Source of the DNA: a virus
Length of the DNA stretch: 64,000 nt
Reading direction: 5' to 3' (one strand)
IMG/VR virus record: IMGVR_UViG_3300009071_002060
Span: 1-64,000 of that record
The notes beneath the pieces were generated by a model. It made no database searches and had not been told where the DNA came from. It saw only the letters and a list, made by a program, of their open reading frames with translations. The position numbers and the translations under genes were made by a program. Below are positions 7,439-15,924 of this stretch, piece after piece; the stretch's first letter is position 1, and every line of letters starts with the position of its first letter.

Positions 7439-8467
7439 ATGTCAAAGAGTTTTATCAAAATTACAGACGGATCTTATCGTAACACAGACGTTAGCGGTCA
7501 GGTGTTCCGTCTTGCAGATCAATTCAAGAGCACTAACAAAGGTGCCTACGTTACAGTTTACAACGATAACAAGTTTATGGGTATGCCTGAAAAACTTCGT
7601 GTTAAGGTAAACAACATGAAAGATTATGAGTTTGTATCTGAAGACAACTTCAACGAAGTTGTTAATACAAACGAAGAGCCGTTTGATGAAGAAAAGCGGA
7701 TGTCGGAAATCCGTGAGCGGTTTGACATTCTAACAGATATGACGACAGCATGTATTGCTGGTGATATCCGTGCAATGATTGTATCGGGACCTCCAGGTGT
7801 TGGTAAGTCTTATGGTGTTGAGAAGGAAGTTGACAAGGCTACATTGTTTGATCAACTTGCTGATCGTCCGTTGAAGGCAGAAGTTGTTAAAGGTTCAACC
7901 AGTGCTATTGGACTGTACACTACACTTTACAAGTACAGTGATGAAAATTGCATGTTGGTTTTTGATGACTGTGACAGTGTACTTGTTGATGATGTTTGTT
8001 TGAACCTACTTAAAGGTGCATTGGACTCAGGTAAGAAACGTAAAATTAGTTGGTTGGCAGACTCCAACTTGCTACGTAGAGAAGGCGTGCCGGATTCATT
8101 TGAATTCAAAGGTTCAGTGGTTTTCATTACCAACCTTAAGTTTGAGAACGTTCGGTCTCAAAAGATGAGAGATCATCTTGATGCTCTTCAGTCACGTTGT
8201 CATTATCTTGATCTTACTCTTGATACTATGCAAGACAAAATGCTTCGTATCAAACAGATTGCAGGTGATGGTGCCTTGTTTGAAGGTTACAACTTCAGCC
8301 AAGAGCAACAGGATTCAATCATCAAGTTCATGGAAACTAACAAGAATAAGTTACGTGAGATGAGCCTTCGAATGGCTCTTAAGATTGGTGATTTGGTTAA
8401 GAGTTTCCCGGATCGTTGGGAAGCGATGGCTTTGGTAACTTGCGCCAAAGGTGCAAGTGCCAAATAA
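7439..8467 (+). CDS. AAA+ ATPase
   Basis: A 342-residue protein with Walker A GPPGVGKS (about residues 118-125) and Walker B MLVFDDCDS (about 171-179), then an arginine-rich C-terminal half (SLRMALKIGDLVK) typical of an AAA+ lid. The N-terminal 80 residues are a separate acidic region. It is a single AAA+ module, so it probably acts as an oligomeric remodeller; no protease or nuclease domain is attached. The strong ribosome site aaggag supports ATG 7439. Substrate unknown. Confidence 0.75.
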   Translation: MSKSFIKITDGSYRNTDVSGQVFRLADQFKSTNKGAYVTVYNDNKFMGMPEKLRVKVNNMKDYEFVSEDNFNEVVNTNEEPFDEEKRMSEIRERFDILTDMTTACIAGDIRAMIVSGPPGVGKSYGVEKEVDKATLFDQLADRPLKAEVVKGSTSAIGLYTTLYKYSDENCMLVFDDCDSVLVDDVCLNLLKGALDSGKKRKISWLADSNLLRREGVPDSFEFKGSVVFITNLKFENVRSQKMRDHLDALQSRCHYLDLTLDTMQDKMLRIKQIAGDGALFEGYNFSQEQQDSIIKFMETNKNKLREMSLRMALKIGDLVKSFPDRWEAMALVTCAKGASAK

Positions 8468-8512
8468 GGTGGCACCGGCAATTCCTCCTAGCTCCTAAAG
8501 CTGGTGTCATCT
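8467..8512 (+). ncRNA. Candidate hairpin RNA with a CCUCCU loop
   Basis: AGGTGGCACCGGC (8467-8479) and GCTGGTGTCATCT (8500-8512) can pair over all 13 positions if G-U pairs are allowed; the arms are not DNA inverted repeats, so pairing would be at RNA level. The 20-base loop holds CCTCCT, complementary to Shine-Dalgarno sites. It begins at the AAA+ stop codon and lies directly before the terminator at 8519. Confidence 0.35.
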
Positions 8513-8518
8513 ACCTTG

Positions 8519-8555
8519 GTGCTCTAGAGTATTTATACTCTAGGGCACTTTTTTT
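8519..8555 (+). terminator. Rho-independent terminator
   Basis: GTGCTCTAGAGTA pairs with TACTCTAGGGCAC (one G-T wobble), followed by TTTTTTT. It ends the AAA+ transcript. Confidence 0.88.
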
Positions 8556-8565
8556 ACCATACGAT

Positions 8566-8594
8566 TTGACAATACCTTCTAGCTATAGTATAAT
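8566..8594 (+). promoter_or_regulatory. Consensus sigma70 promoter (predicted leaderless)
   Basis: Perfect TTGACA (8566-8571), 17-base spacer and perfect TATAAT (8589-8594). The ATG of the next gene is at 8601, where transcription should begin, so the mRNA would lack a leader. Confidence 0.85.
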
Positions 8595-8600
8595 GGAAAC

Positions 8601-9737
8601 ATGATGCAAAAAGAATTAGAAAAGTTTGAGTCCGTTGAAGAGTACATTCTGTTTATTGCAGGATATCTCAAAAAGCCAAGCGATGAGAGCATGGCAATAC
8701 CTTCGTTTAGTATGCCCAACTCACCTATTAACTTAGCAAGGTACGATGTATCTGTGATTAGTAACTTTGCTCATCAGATACATGACAATATTGGCTTTAC
8801 ATCTAAGCAATGTAACTTGGCTGGAAAAATAATTGTTAAGTATCGCAGGCAAATGGCAAAGGTTGGTATTGATGTTGCTCCAGTTGCTAACGGTAATGTT
8901 GAAGTTAAATTGCCTATCAGAGATATTGATTATTCACGTAAGGTTTCGCTTGAACAAGATAGAATTAAAATACGTTTTCCGTTTGATCAAATGCTAGTTC
9001 AAAAACTAAGAACGTATGGCAAGAACGAGAGTCATGGTTCAGCAATTTGGGATCACGAAGCACGTTATTGGAATCTTGCACTGACAGAATTCAATGTAAT
9101 GTGGACTCAGGAGCAATTGGTTAGTGGTCATAACTTTGATGCTGACAAAGAGTTTGACAATGTATACAAGATTTGTAAACAAGCAGTAGGTAGTGTACCT
9201 AAACTTAAAATAGATGGAGATAAGATCTATATGGACAACTGTCCTGCTAGTTTGGAGAATTTTCTTATTGACAAACTGGGGGATTTCACATTAAATAACA
9301 TGGTAAAGTTGATTGATTATGCTGGTGTGTGTGGGTTTGATGTATCACAAAAACTACTTGATAAATGTACTACTAACGAACTACAGCCATACTTTCTCAA
9401 CCAAGAGATTGTAGTTAAAACACCTGAAGAAAAGGACGTTGAAAACCTATTAGAATATATTAAGATGTCAAACCGATTTCCTGTAGTAACATATTGTGTT
9501 GGACATGATCAAGCCTTATACAAAAGGCTTACTGAGCAGTTTAGCAAAACGGCAGTTATTGATATAAAGGAAGTTAAAGAGATTGACCATTTAAAAACTA
9601 TTCCTTTGTTGGTTACCAATACAGGGTTAGTTAGGTCAGGCACTACTAGACAACGGTTGTTTCAAATGGCAGAACGAATAGTGTTCTTTTATAAGGACAA
9701 TGAACCTGATTCAGTCTACGGTCGAAACTTATTTTAA
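8601..9737 (+). CDS. HARP-like domain protein next to UvsW
   Basis: A 378-residue protein without helicase motifs. About residues 118-165 (IKIRFPF, LVQKLRTYGKN, WDHEARYWNLALTE) resemble the HARP domain of SMARCAL1-type annealing helicases, which binds branched DNA. The UvsW branch-migration helicase follows after 14 bases, so the pair may work together on recombination intermediates. The start is ATG 8601, with a second ATG at 8604. The family match is from memory of the pattern and remains tentative. Confidence 0.5.
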   Translation: MMQKELEKFESVEEYILFIAGYLKKPSDESMAIPSFSMPNSPINLARYDVSVISNFAHQIHDNIGFTSKQCNLAGKIIVKYRRQMAKVGIDVAPVANGNVEVKLPIRDIDYSRKVSLEQDRIKIRFPFDQMLVQKLRTYGKNESHGSAIWDHEARYWNLALTEFNVMWTQEQLVSGHNFDADKEFDNVYKICKQAVGSVPKLKIDGDKIYMDNCPASLENFLIDKLGDFTLNNMVKLIDYAGVCGFDVSQKLLDKCTTNELQPYFLNQEIVVKTPEEKDVENLLEYIKMSNRFPVVTYCVGHDQALYKRLTEQFSKTAVIDIKEVKEIDHLKTIPLLVTNTGLVRSGTTRQRLFQMAERIVFFYKDNEPDSVYGRNLF

Positions 9738-9751
9738 GGATTATGATATAA

Positions 9752-11203
9752 ATGCCAAGATGTGTACTACACGTTAAAGACGAAGTTAATGTTAAGTTAG
9801 AAGGATTAGAACTTACAGAAAGACGAAAACTTGCTAAGAAGTTTTCTTTTGAAGTGCCTGGTGCAAGGTATATGCCGGCAGTACGTCTTGGTAGGTGGGA
9901 TGGATGTGTAAGTTTCTTCCAACTTGGTGGTAGCACATATATCAACTTACTTGATCAAATCTTACCTGAGATAAGTCATTACGAAATTGAAATAGAAGAT
10001 CACAGAGACTACAATACTAAATTTGAGTTTGATGAAGTTTCAGAAACTACATACTCAGATAAAGCATGGCCAAAAGGACACCCAGTTGAAGGTGAACCTA
10101 TCCTATTAAGAGACTATCAAGTTGAACTTATCAATAATTTTCTTACCAACCCACAATGTATCCAAGAAGTAGCGACAGGTGCTGGTAAAACAATTATGAC
10201 GGCTTCATTGAGTCAGAGTGTAGAGCAGTATGGTAGAAGTATTGTAATTGTTCCTAACAAAAGTTTGGTAACACAAACAGAAGAAGACTATATTAATATG
10301 GGTTTAGATGTTGGTGTATACTTTGGTGATCGAAAAGAGTTTGATCATACACATACTATCTGCACATGGCAAAGTCTAAATATTTTAATGAAGAATACTC
10401 GTAACGATACTGCTAACATCACGATACAAGAGTTCATTGAAGGTGTAGTTTGTGTTATTGTTGATGAAGTACACATGGCAAAAGCAGATGCATTAAAAAC
10501 TCTGCTAACAGGTGTTATGTCGCGAGTGCCAATTCGGTGGGGTTTAACAGGTACAGTACCAAAAGAAATGTATGAACAAGTAAGTTTGTTCTGTAGCATT
10601 GGTACCGTAATCGGAAAACTAAGTGCTAGTGAGTTACAAGAAGCTGGACACTTAGCACAATGCAAAGTAAATGTGGTACAGTTAATGGATCACAGCGAAT
10701 ATAACAACTATCAAAGTGAGCTTAAATATCTATTAGAACAACCTGACAGACTTGATTATATTGCAAGTGTAATTGACAAGGTCAAAGAAAGTGGAAATAC
10801 TTTCGTATTAGTGGACAGAATAAATGCAGGAAAAGAACTTGAGAAAAGGATTCCGTCTGCCGTATTTGTTAGCGGTGGAACGAAAGCAAAAGAACGTAAG
10901 GACCATTATGACGAGGTGGCTGATGCAACTAATAAAGTTATTATTGCTACTTACGGTGTTGCCGCTGTTGGCATTAATATCCCTCGTATATTCAATTTGG
11001 TATTACTTGAACCGGGTAAGAGTTTTGTTAGGGTAATACAGAGTATTGGTAGAGGAATTAGAAAAGCAGAAGACAAGGACCATGTTGAGATATGGGATAT
11101 CACAAGTACATGTAAATTTGCTAAACGTCATTTAACAAAACGTAAACAGTTTTATCGTGAAGCCAACTACCCCTTTCAAATCGAAAAGGTAGAATGGAAA
11201 TGA
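9752..11203 (+). CDS. uvsW: UvsW-like superfamily 2 DNA helicase
   Basis: A 483-residue helicase with motif I ATGAGKT (about 141-147), motif II DEVH (about 238), motif III TGT and motif VI QSIGRGIRKA near 430. Ahead of the helicase core is an N-terminal domain with LGRWDG, as in T4 UvsW. UvsW unwinds branched DNA and RNA-DNA hybrids and shifts the phage from origin-dependent to recombination-dependent replication. Length matches T4 UvsW (about 500). It overlaps the following methyltransferase gene by 10 bases. Confidence 0.88.
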   Translation: MPRCVLHVKDEVNVKLEGLELTERRKLAKKFSFEVPGARYMPAVRLGRWDGCVSFFQLGGSTYINLLDQILPEISHYEIEIEDHRDYNTKFEFDEVSETTYSDKAWPKGHPVEGEPILLRDYQVELINNFLTNPQCIQEVATGAGKTIMTASLSQSVEQYGRSIVIVPNKSLVTQTEEDYINMGLDVGVYFGDRKEFDHTHTICTWQSLNILMKNTRNDTANITIQEFIEGVVCVIVDEVHMAKADALKTLLTGVMSRVPIRWGLTGTVPKEMYEQVSLFCSIGTVIGKLSASELQEAGHLAQCKVNVVQLMDHSEYNNYQSELKYLLEQPDRLDYIASVIDKVKESGNTFVLVDRINAGKELEKRIPSAVFVSGGTKAKERKDHYDEVADATNKVIIATYGVAAVGINIPRIFNLVLLEPGKSFVRVIQSIGRGIRKAEDKDHVEIWDITSTCKFAKRHLTKRKQFYREANYPFQIEKVEWK

Positions 11204-12108
11204 TAAACTGGAACGAGGATGATGGTGTATTCTTGCCTATGTTAAACGATAAAGGTAGGAATCTATTCTATCAAGATGCACTAGCATTAAAAGCACCAGG
11301 CAAAACAGTTGTAGACATTGGAGCAGGAACAGGCTTTTTAAGTGTATTAGCAATGCGAGCCGGTGCTAAGAATGTGATTGCAGTTGAACAAGACTTTGAA
11401 CGTTATAATCTTGCAAAACAAATTATACACGAATGTGGCTTGTCAAAAGATGTAGAACTTGTACATGGTGATTGGCTTGAACAAAATATTACAGGCGACA
11501 TATATGTAAGTGAAACAATTGATACACATATATGGAATGAGAACATACTACTCATAAGCGAACATGCAATACGTAATGGTGGAGAATTTATTCCTGGCAG
11601 GTTTGAGTACAGGTTTAAGATATATACCAACCATCCTTTATTTTCAGTATGTCAAAGCGAAAGTGAAGCATTTGATTTTCAGCCAGACATTGAAGTAGAC
11701 AGTGCATACGAACAAGCAATATCTCAAAAAGCACGAGACGAAACACGATTGTATGTAGCCAACCCAATCTTTAACCTGTTTCAGGCTGTTAAGCAGTATC
11801 CAACAGATATGGAACCAGTAATTGGTTGCTTTGAACAGTTACATGTATCAGACTGGTACAAAGTTGATTTAAACGTTGGCGGGCATTCAAACTATTCACA
11901 GTTTCAACACAAATTTAACCTAATGGACTTGCCCAAACGTCATGGTTATTGTATACTAGTAGAGTGGCAAGCAAAAACAGAAGGTATTACAATGGAACTA
12001 TGGGACACTATCTTTGGAACACTGAGCAAAGTAATACCCGAAGGAACTAGCAAAATAGAAACGGGTTACGATTCGTTAATAAAGAAATGGATATTTAAAT
12101 ATGAGTAA
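11194..12108 (+). CDS. PRMT-like SAM-dependent methyltransferase
   Basis: A 304-residue protein with SAM motif I (VVDIGAGTGFLSVLA, residues 39-53), an acidic post-I residue (AVEQD) and SETIDTHIWNE (residues 106-116). The two Glu of the last motif (107 and 116) are nine apart, exactly as in the double-E loop that holds the substrate guanidinium in protein arginine methyltransferases. A C-terminal beta-rich half also fits a PRMT barrel. The target could be a host or phage protein. It lies between UvsW and an SGNH-like gene with short overlaps. Confidence 0.62.
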   Translation: MEMINWNEDDGVFLPMLNDKGRNLFYQDALALKAPGKTVVDIGAGTGFLSVLAMRAGAKNVIAVEQDFERYNLAKQIIHECGLSKDVELVHGDWLEQNITGDIYVSETIDTHIWNENILLISEHAIRNGGEFIPGRFEYRFKIYTNHPLFSVCQSESEAFDFQPDIEVDSAYEQAISQKARDETRLYVANPIFNLFQAVKQYPTDMEPVIGCFEQLHVSDWYKVDLNVGGHSNYSQFQHKFNLMDLPKRHGYCILVEWQAKTEGITMELWDTIFGTLSKVIPEGTSKIETGYDSLIKKWIFKYE

Positions 12109-12934
12109 ATTAATGGTATGTGGCTGTAGTTTTAGTGCTCCGGCTGGAGGTCCAGAGAGTCCGGAAAAATACGAAGCACTAGCAGGCACCGCATACGGAG
12201 AAGTACTTGCAAAAAAATTAAACTGGGACGTTGAAATACTGGCAAGACAGGGTTGCAGTAACGGAGGTATCCGAATACAGATTGATGAAGTGTTACGTCA
12301 ACGTCCAGACTTTGCTATTATTGCTCCTACGTTTCATGACAGAATGGAAATACCCGCAAGTGCCGCACCATTTGTTCCTCCTAAAAATGAGAACAAGGGT
12401 TGGAATAGTGACCTTCAACAACATCTACAAGAAGCACATTTAAATGGATACAATGTTGAAGCGGGAATTAACAATGTTAACTATGGTACCAATCCATACA
12501 CAATGATTTGTGAAACTATTTTTAGTCTAGCAGAGAATTATCCTCACCCATATAGAGCTGGACAAATCGACAAGTATACACAAAAGGCAGTAAAGCAGTA
12601 TATCAATCATATGTATGACAGTGAATGGAAATTGCAGATGGATCGCTGGATCATACGTGATGGTATCATGCAATTACATTATGCTAATATACCTTTTCTT
12701 CTTATTGCATGTAATATATGGACCAGCGAAACAGTAAGAGACGAATTCCCAGCAGTGATACCAGATCATTGTTTGACAATAAACTATAATGATACACCAG
12801 CATATGCTACAAATGAATGGCCGTTCCAAGATACCTTAGGTTTTGATCCGGGTTACCACGGTGATCCTAAAAGCCAAGAGTATCTTGCAGACGTATACCA
12901 TAAACTAATAACAAAGAAATGGAAATTAACATGA
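12101..12934 (+). CDS. SGNH/GDSL-like protein
   Basis: A 277-residue protein with an N-terminal GCSFS (residues 8-12, like the block I Ser motif), ARQGCSNGG (block II-like) and a C-terminal HGDPKSQEYLA that could supply the catalytic His. This is the order of an SGNH hydrolase fold, whose members deacylate sugars, lipids or peptides. No signal peptide is present, so it acts inside the cell or in the virion. A related-looking gene sits at 21725. Assignment is by motif only. Confidence 0.45.
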   Translation: MSKLMVCGCSFSAPAGGPESPEKYEALAGTAYGEVLAKKLNWDVEILARQGCSNGGIRIQIDEVLRQRPDFAIIAPTFHDRMEIPASAAPFVPPKNENKGWNSDLQQHLQEAHLNGYNVEAGINNVNYGTNPYTMICETIFSLAENYPHPYRAGQIDKYTQKAVKQYINHMYDSEWKLQMDRWIIRDGIMQLHYANIPFLLIACNIWTSETVRDEFPAVIPDHCLTINYNDTPAYATNEWPFQDTLGFDPGYHGDPKSQEYLADVYHKLITKKWKLT

Positions 12935-13431
12935 GAATACTTACACTAGAAGATGAACATTTTGATATGACGGCGTTACCTGAAGAAGTAGATGACCTAC
13001 GTTTTTCAGTATTGGATAATAGTGATCCTAAGAATCCTGATTTCTTCTTTATTCCGTTGATATTTTTAGAGAGCTTTAATAGTTCTGCATTGGTATTGAC
13101 TATTGCTGGTAAGCAAATACAAATGCCAATGGATTGGCACATACTAATTGGTGAACCTGATATGGGAGACCTAGAAGTAATTCCTCTTACTAGCATTAAC
13201 GATAGAGGATTCAAAGCATTTTGTTTTAATTCATTAAGTTCATTTAGACCTGAGTTCGGAGATATTGAAATTGTAGATATCTACCAAGATGTTAAATGGT
13301 ATTTTCCTAAACTTAGACCAGGGCAACTGTTAGCAGTACCAATTGACACTGGTCCAAAGCCCAGGTGTGCATACTTTGTAAATGATATTAGTAGACTTAG
13401 CGAGGTAGTTGACTATGCAAAAATCTGGTAA
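12931..13431 (+). CDS. Protein of unknown function
   Basis: A 166-residue acidic protein beginning MRILTLEDEHFD. The ATG at 12931 makes an ATGA overlap with the preceding gene; an in-frame ATG at 12919 is also possible. No motif recognised. It overlaps a cupin gene by 17 bases. Confidence 0.55.
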   Translation: MRILTLEDEHFDMTALPEEVDDLRFSVLDNSDPKNPDFFFIPLIFLESFNSSALVLTIAGKQIQMPMDWHILIGEPDMGDLEVIPLTSINDRGFKAFCFNSLSSFRPEFGDIEIVDIYQDVKWYFPKLRPGQLLAVPIDTGPKPRCAYFVNDISRLSEVVDYAKIW

Positions 13432-13765
13432 TGATATTCATGTAACGATTGATAACATTGGTGGCAAGGTTATCAAAGACACGGAGAAATATGAGCTAAC
13501 TGACAATTCTCATTTAAATAACTTAGTACTAAGTAAAACTAGATTGAGAGCAAACCAATCAACAAATGGTCATCGACATAGCGGTCAGGAAGAAGTCTAC
13601 TATTTTATTGCAGGTGAAGGTAAAATGGAATTAGACTATAAAGAAATAAATGTAAAACCTGGCGACATTGTATTAATTGAAGATAATGTATTTCATAAGG
13701 TGCATAATACTGGTGATTATTATTTAGATTTTATTTGCGTATTTGAAGGAAGAAGGAAACATTAA
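13415..13765 (+). CDS. Cupin-domain protein
   Basis: A 116-residue single-domain cupin: motif 1 has HRHSGQEEVYYFIAGEG (two His and one Glu as metal ligands) and motif 2 has PGDIVLIEDNVFHKVHN. Such small cupins are metal-dependent sugar isomerases or epimerases, dioxygenases, or ligand binders. Its stop abuts the PIG-L gene start, so the two may act on the same sugar compound. Substrate unknown. Confidence 0.75.
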   Translation: MQKSGNDIHVTIDNIGGKVIKDTEKYELTDNSHLNNLVLSKTRLRANQSTNGHRHSGQEEVYYFIAGEGKMELDYKEINVKPGDIVLIEDNVFHKVHNTGDYYLDFICVFEGRRKH

Positions 13766-14304
13766 TGCAGGCACGACTAGCGGTCGCACACCCAGATGAT
13801 TGTTGCATCTTTGGTTGGCCGCTTATATATATGACTAGAAGAGTATGGCGCTGGTCCATTGTATACTTAACGTATAACGAAAGTGATCCACGAGCTCAAG
13901 AAGCGACAGCCTTCTGGTATAAACACAAAGTCTTAACTGAATTCTTAGGTTTTGAAGACCATTATAGAGATCTTGAACAAGGGTTTATTAGCACATTTAA
14001 CGAAGAAGAAGCATCACAAGCATTACAAGAAAATCTTAAAGACGTTGATTTAATTGTTACTCATGGTGCCGAAGGAGAGTACGGACATATACATCATAAG
14101 TTTGTTCACAATGTAGTAAATCTTATGCCTCAACCTAAGATTTATTTCTCTCCAAAAGAAACTAGCAATGCTGGAGTGACAGCTCCTACTTTTAGTTTGA
14201 ACGATTGGCCATTGCACCGCGAAGTAATTGAAGGATTTAAGGATAGAGAACATGGGTATTATTGGGTCACAGAAGAAGCTAAACGCCGACAGCTTTATAT
14301 ATGA
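13765..14304 (+). CDS. PIG-L/LmbE family deacetylase
   Basis: A 179-residue protein with AHPDD (residues 8-12) and HGAEGEYGHIHH (about residues 95-106), the zinc-binding and catalytic signatures of the PIG-L family, which removes N-acetyl groups from GlcNAc-type sugars. It is shorter than cellular members (about 230). Placement beside a cupin suggests sugar-derivative chemistry, either for a virion glycan, a modified base or a small molecule. Confidence 0.75.
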   Translation: MQARLAVAHPDDCCIFGWPLIYMTRRVWRWSIVYLTYNESDPRAQEATAFWYKHKVLTEFLGFEDHYRDLEQGFISTFNEEEASQALQENLKDVDLIVTHGAEGEYGHIHHKFVHNVVNLMPQPKIYFSPKETSNAGVTAPTFSLNDWPLHREVIEGFKDREHGYYWVTEEAKRRQLYI

Positions 14305-14545
14305 AAGCCCAGATGGTGGCAAGACTGTTTACACAAGACGGTTTGGAGATCCGGTAACTAAAAGGACTCTTGTTATTGGAAAAGAAAGACTGGAGTCTGT
14401 GTGCAGACAAGAACAAGAAGAAAAAGAAATGATACAGGATATTTTGGTAAAATCAAAATCAAATAAGGCCTTGCAAAATGCACTAGACCATGTTAAACTA
14501 ATTTATAATATAGTAAAAGAAAGCACAGATAAAAATGGCAAATGA
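14252..14545 (+). CDS. Small conserved-looking phage protein
   Basis: A 97-residue protein, with ATG 14252 overlapping the PIG-L gene by 53 bases. The N-terminal part has ADSFIYESPDGGKTVYTRR, a short beta motif I associate with small proteins in marine T4-like phages; the C-terminal half is a charged helix. Function unknown. Confidence 0.5.
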   Translation: MGIIGSQKKLNADSFIYESPDGGKTVYTRRFGDPVTKRTLVIGKERLESVCRQEQEEKEMIQDILVKSKSNKALQNALDHVKLIYNIVKESTDKNGK

Positions 14546-14708
14546 ACCAGGTGCAAATGAACGTATAGGAATCGAAGTCCCAGGCGGTGTAAAACTTGAT
14601 GTTGACACCGGAAATAATGCATTAGATATTGTAGTTGTAATTGGCATTATAGTCATTGCAAGTTTTTTATATGTTGCTAAGAAATGGGTTGATCGGAAAA
14701 TGAAGTGA
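14535..14708 (+). CDS. Small single-pass membrane protein
   Basis: A 57-residue frame, ATG 14535 to TGA 14706-14708, overlapping the previous gene by 11 bases. A polar N-terminal half is followed by a hydrophobic helix (VVVIGIIVIASFLYVA) and a basic tail (KKWVDRKMK), which predicts an outside-in orientation. Function unknown. Confidence 0.5.
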   Translation: MANEPGANERIGIEVPGGVKLDVDTGNNALDIVVVIGIIVIASFLYVAKKWVDRKMK

Positions 14709-14711
14709 AAG

Positions 14712-15218
14712 ATGGCCACAGAAAAGATGATTACGCTGGCAGGAAAGACGAAGATGGATAAACTGAACATACGCAACGAAATGTCTGCATTGGATCACAA
14801 ACAACGTGACTACTATGATAGCATGACAGATGATGAAAAGAAAAAGTTTGCGGCTTTTCTTATGATACGTTGGGGAAGTGCAGTTACAGGAGATACAATA
14901 CTACAACAGTATTATCTTGCAAGTTGTAATCAACGACTTAATAAAAACTTCTTTGACATTAGTGCGAGCAAACATAAGAAATTTTTGTGGCTGTTAGCAA
15001 CTACAATCAGTCCAGGAATGGGCAATCATTATCACAAATGGATTTCACCTAAGAAGAAAACAAACAACAATAAAGCAGTAAAGTTTTTAAAACAAATGTT
15101 TCCAAACCTCGACGAAACTGATATAGAGATATTGGCAAAAATCAATGATAAACGAGATCTTAAGGACTTGGCAAGACGGCATGGCTGGGATGACAAGCGA
15201 ATCAAAGCCGAGCTATAA
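14712..15218 (+). CDS. Possible gp62-like clamp-loader small subunit
   Basis: A 168-residue basic, helical protein. The order of hydrophobic helices and the segments FLMIRWGS, a later YHKWIS and a C-terminal repeat of small helices remind me of the gp62 small clamp-loader subunit of T4-like phages (about 130-190 residues). No catalytic motif is expected for gp62. The large subunit gp44 is not in the window, which weakens the idea. Alternative: an unrelated replication accessory protein. Confidence 0.35.
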   Translation: MATEKMITLAGKTKMDKLNIRNEMSALDHKQRDYYDSMTDDEKKKFAAFLMIRWGSAVTGDTILQQYYLASCNQRLNKNFFDISASKHKKFLWLLATTISPGMGNHYHKWISPKKKTNNNKAVKFLKQMFPNLDETDIEILAKINDKRDLKDLARRHGWDDKRIKAEL

Positions 15219-15885
15219 GTGTCAATATTGCGGTAAATCATATCGCAAAGAAAGCACACTTGCCGCTCATTTATGTGAGCCTAAACGTAGGTATCAACAA
15301 GAAAAGGAAGTTGGTGTACAACTTGGCTTCCAAGCATATCTGCGATTCTATGAACTTAGTCAAGGTAGTGCAAAATTAAAGACATACAAAGACTGTGTTG
15401 AAAGTCCATACTACAGTGCCTTTATTAAGTTTGGCAGGCATTCACAGGCTGTTCGTTGTGTTAACTTTAAAAGTTTCACAGACTGGTTGTTAAAAAACAA
15501 TAAAAAATTAGATCACTGGACCAAAGAAGATTTATATCTTGAATGGTTATATCAGTATATGCGTAATGAAGGTGTTAGCGATGCACTTGAAAGAAGTATG
15601 CTGGAAATACAGAAATACTGTGACGAAACGGATAAGTTACAGTTTGTTGATTATTTCCGTTATGGAAATGAAAACAGAATCTGTCATCATATAAGTAATG
15701 GCAGAGTAAGTCCGTGGATCGTGTTCAATTGCGATAGTGGTGTATCGTTTTTGGAAAAACTTAACGAAGAACAACTAGGAATCATCTTGCCGTGGATTGA
15801 TCCTGATTATTGGCAGAAAAAGTTTAAAGATTATGTTGCTGATAGAGAATGGGTCAAAGACATACTTAACAAGGGAGGGTTTTAA
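15181..15885 (+). CDS. C2H2-type zinc-finger protein
   Basis: About 234 residues. Near the N-terminus is YKCQYCGKSYRKESTLAAHLC: two Cys spaced C-x2-C, then His and Cys, a C2HC/C2H2 finger of the eukaryote-like type. The rest is helical, with many aromatic residues and no recognised domain. ATG 15181 is used; 15190 is equally possible. It overlaps the preceding gene. DNA binding is likely; a replication or transcription role is inferred from location only. Confidence 0.5.
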   Translation: MAGMTSESKPSYKCQYCGKSYRKESTLAAHLCEPKRRYQQEKEVGVQLGFQAYLRFYELSQGSAKLKTYKDCVESPYYSAFIKFGRHSQAVRCVNFKSFTDWLLKNNKKLDHWTKEDLYLEWLYQYMRNEGVSDALERSMLEIQKYCDETDKLQFVDYFRYGNENRICHHISNGRVSPWIVFNCDSGVSFLEKLNEEQLGIILPWIDPDYWQKKFKDYVADREWVKDILNKGGF

Positions 15886-15886
15886 A

Positions 15887-15922
15887 ATGTTCAATCAACT
15901 AGCCTGGAAGGATACGTTTTGA
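15887..15922 (+). CDS. Possible 11-residue leader peptide before prs
   Basis: The strong ribosome site AAGGGAGGG is followed by ATG 15887 and a frame [11 protein letters not shown] ending at TGA 15920-15922, three bases before ATG 15925 of prs. Ribosomes loaded here could reinitiate at prs. It could also be an accident of the strong site. Confidence 0.3.
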   Translation: MFNQLAWKDTF

Positions 15923-15924
15923 AA

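Noticed and set aside
15181-15885. Zinc-finger protein as the gp59 helicase loader
   Set aside because: Location and length would fit, but no gp59-type sequence pattern is convincing.
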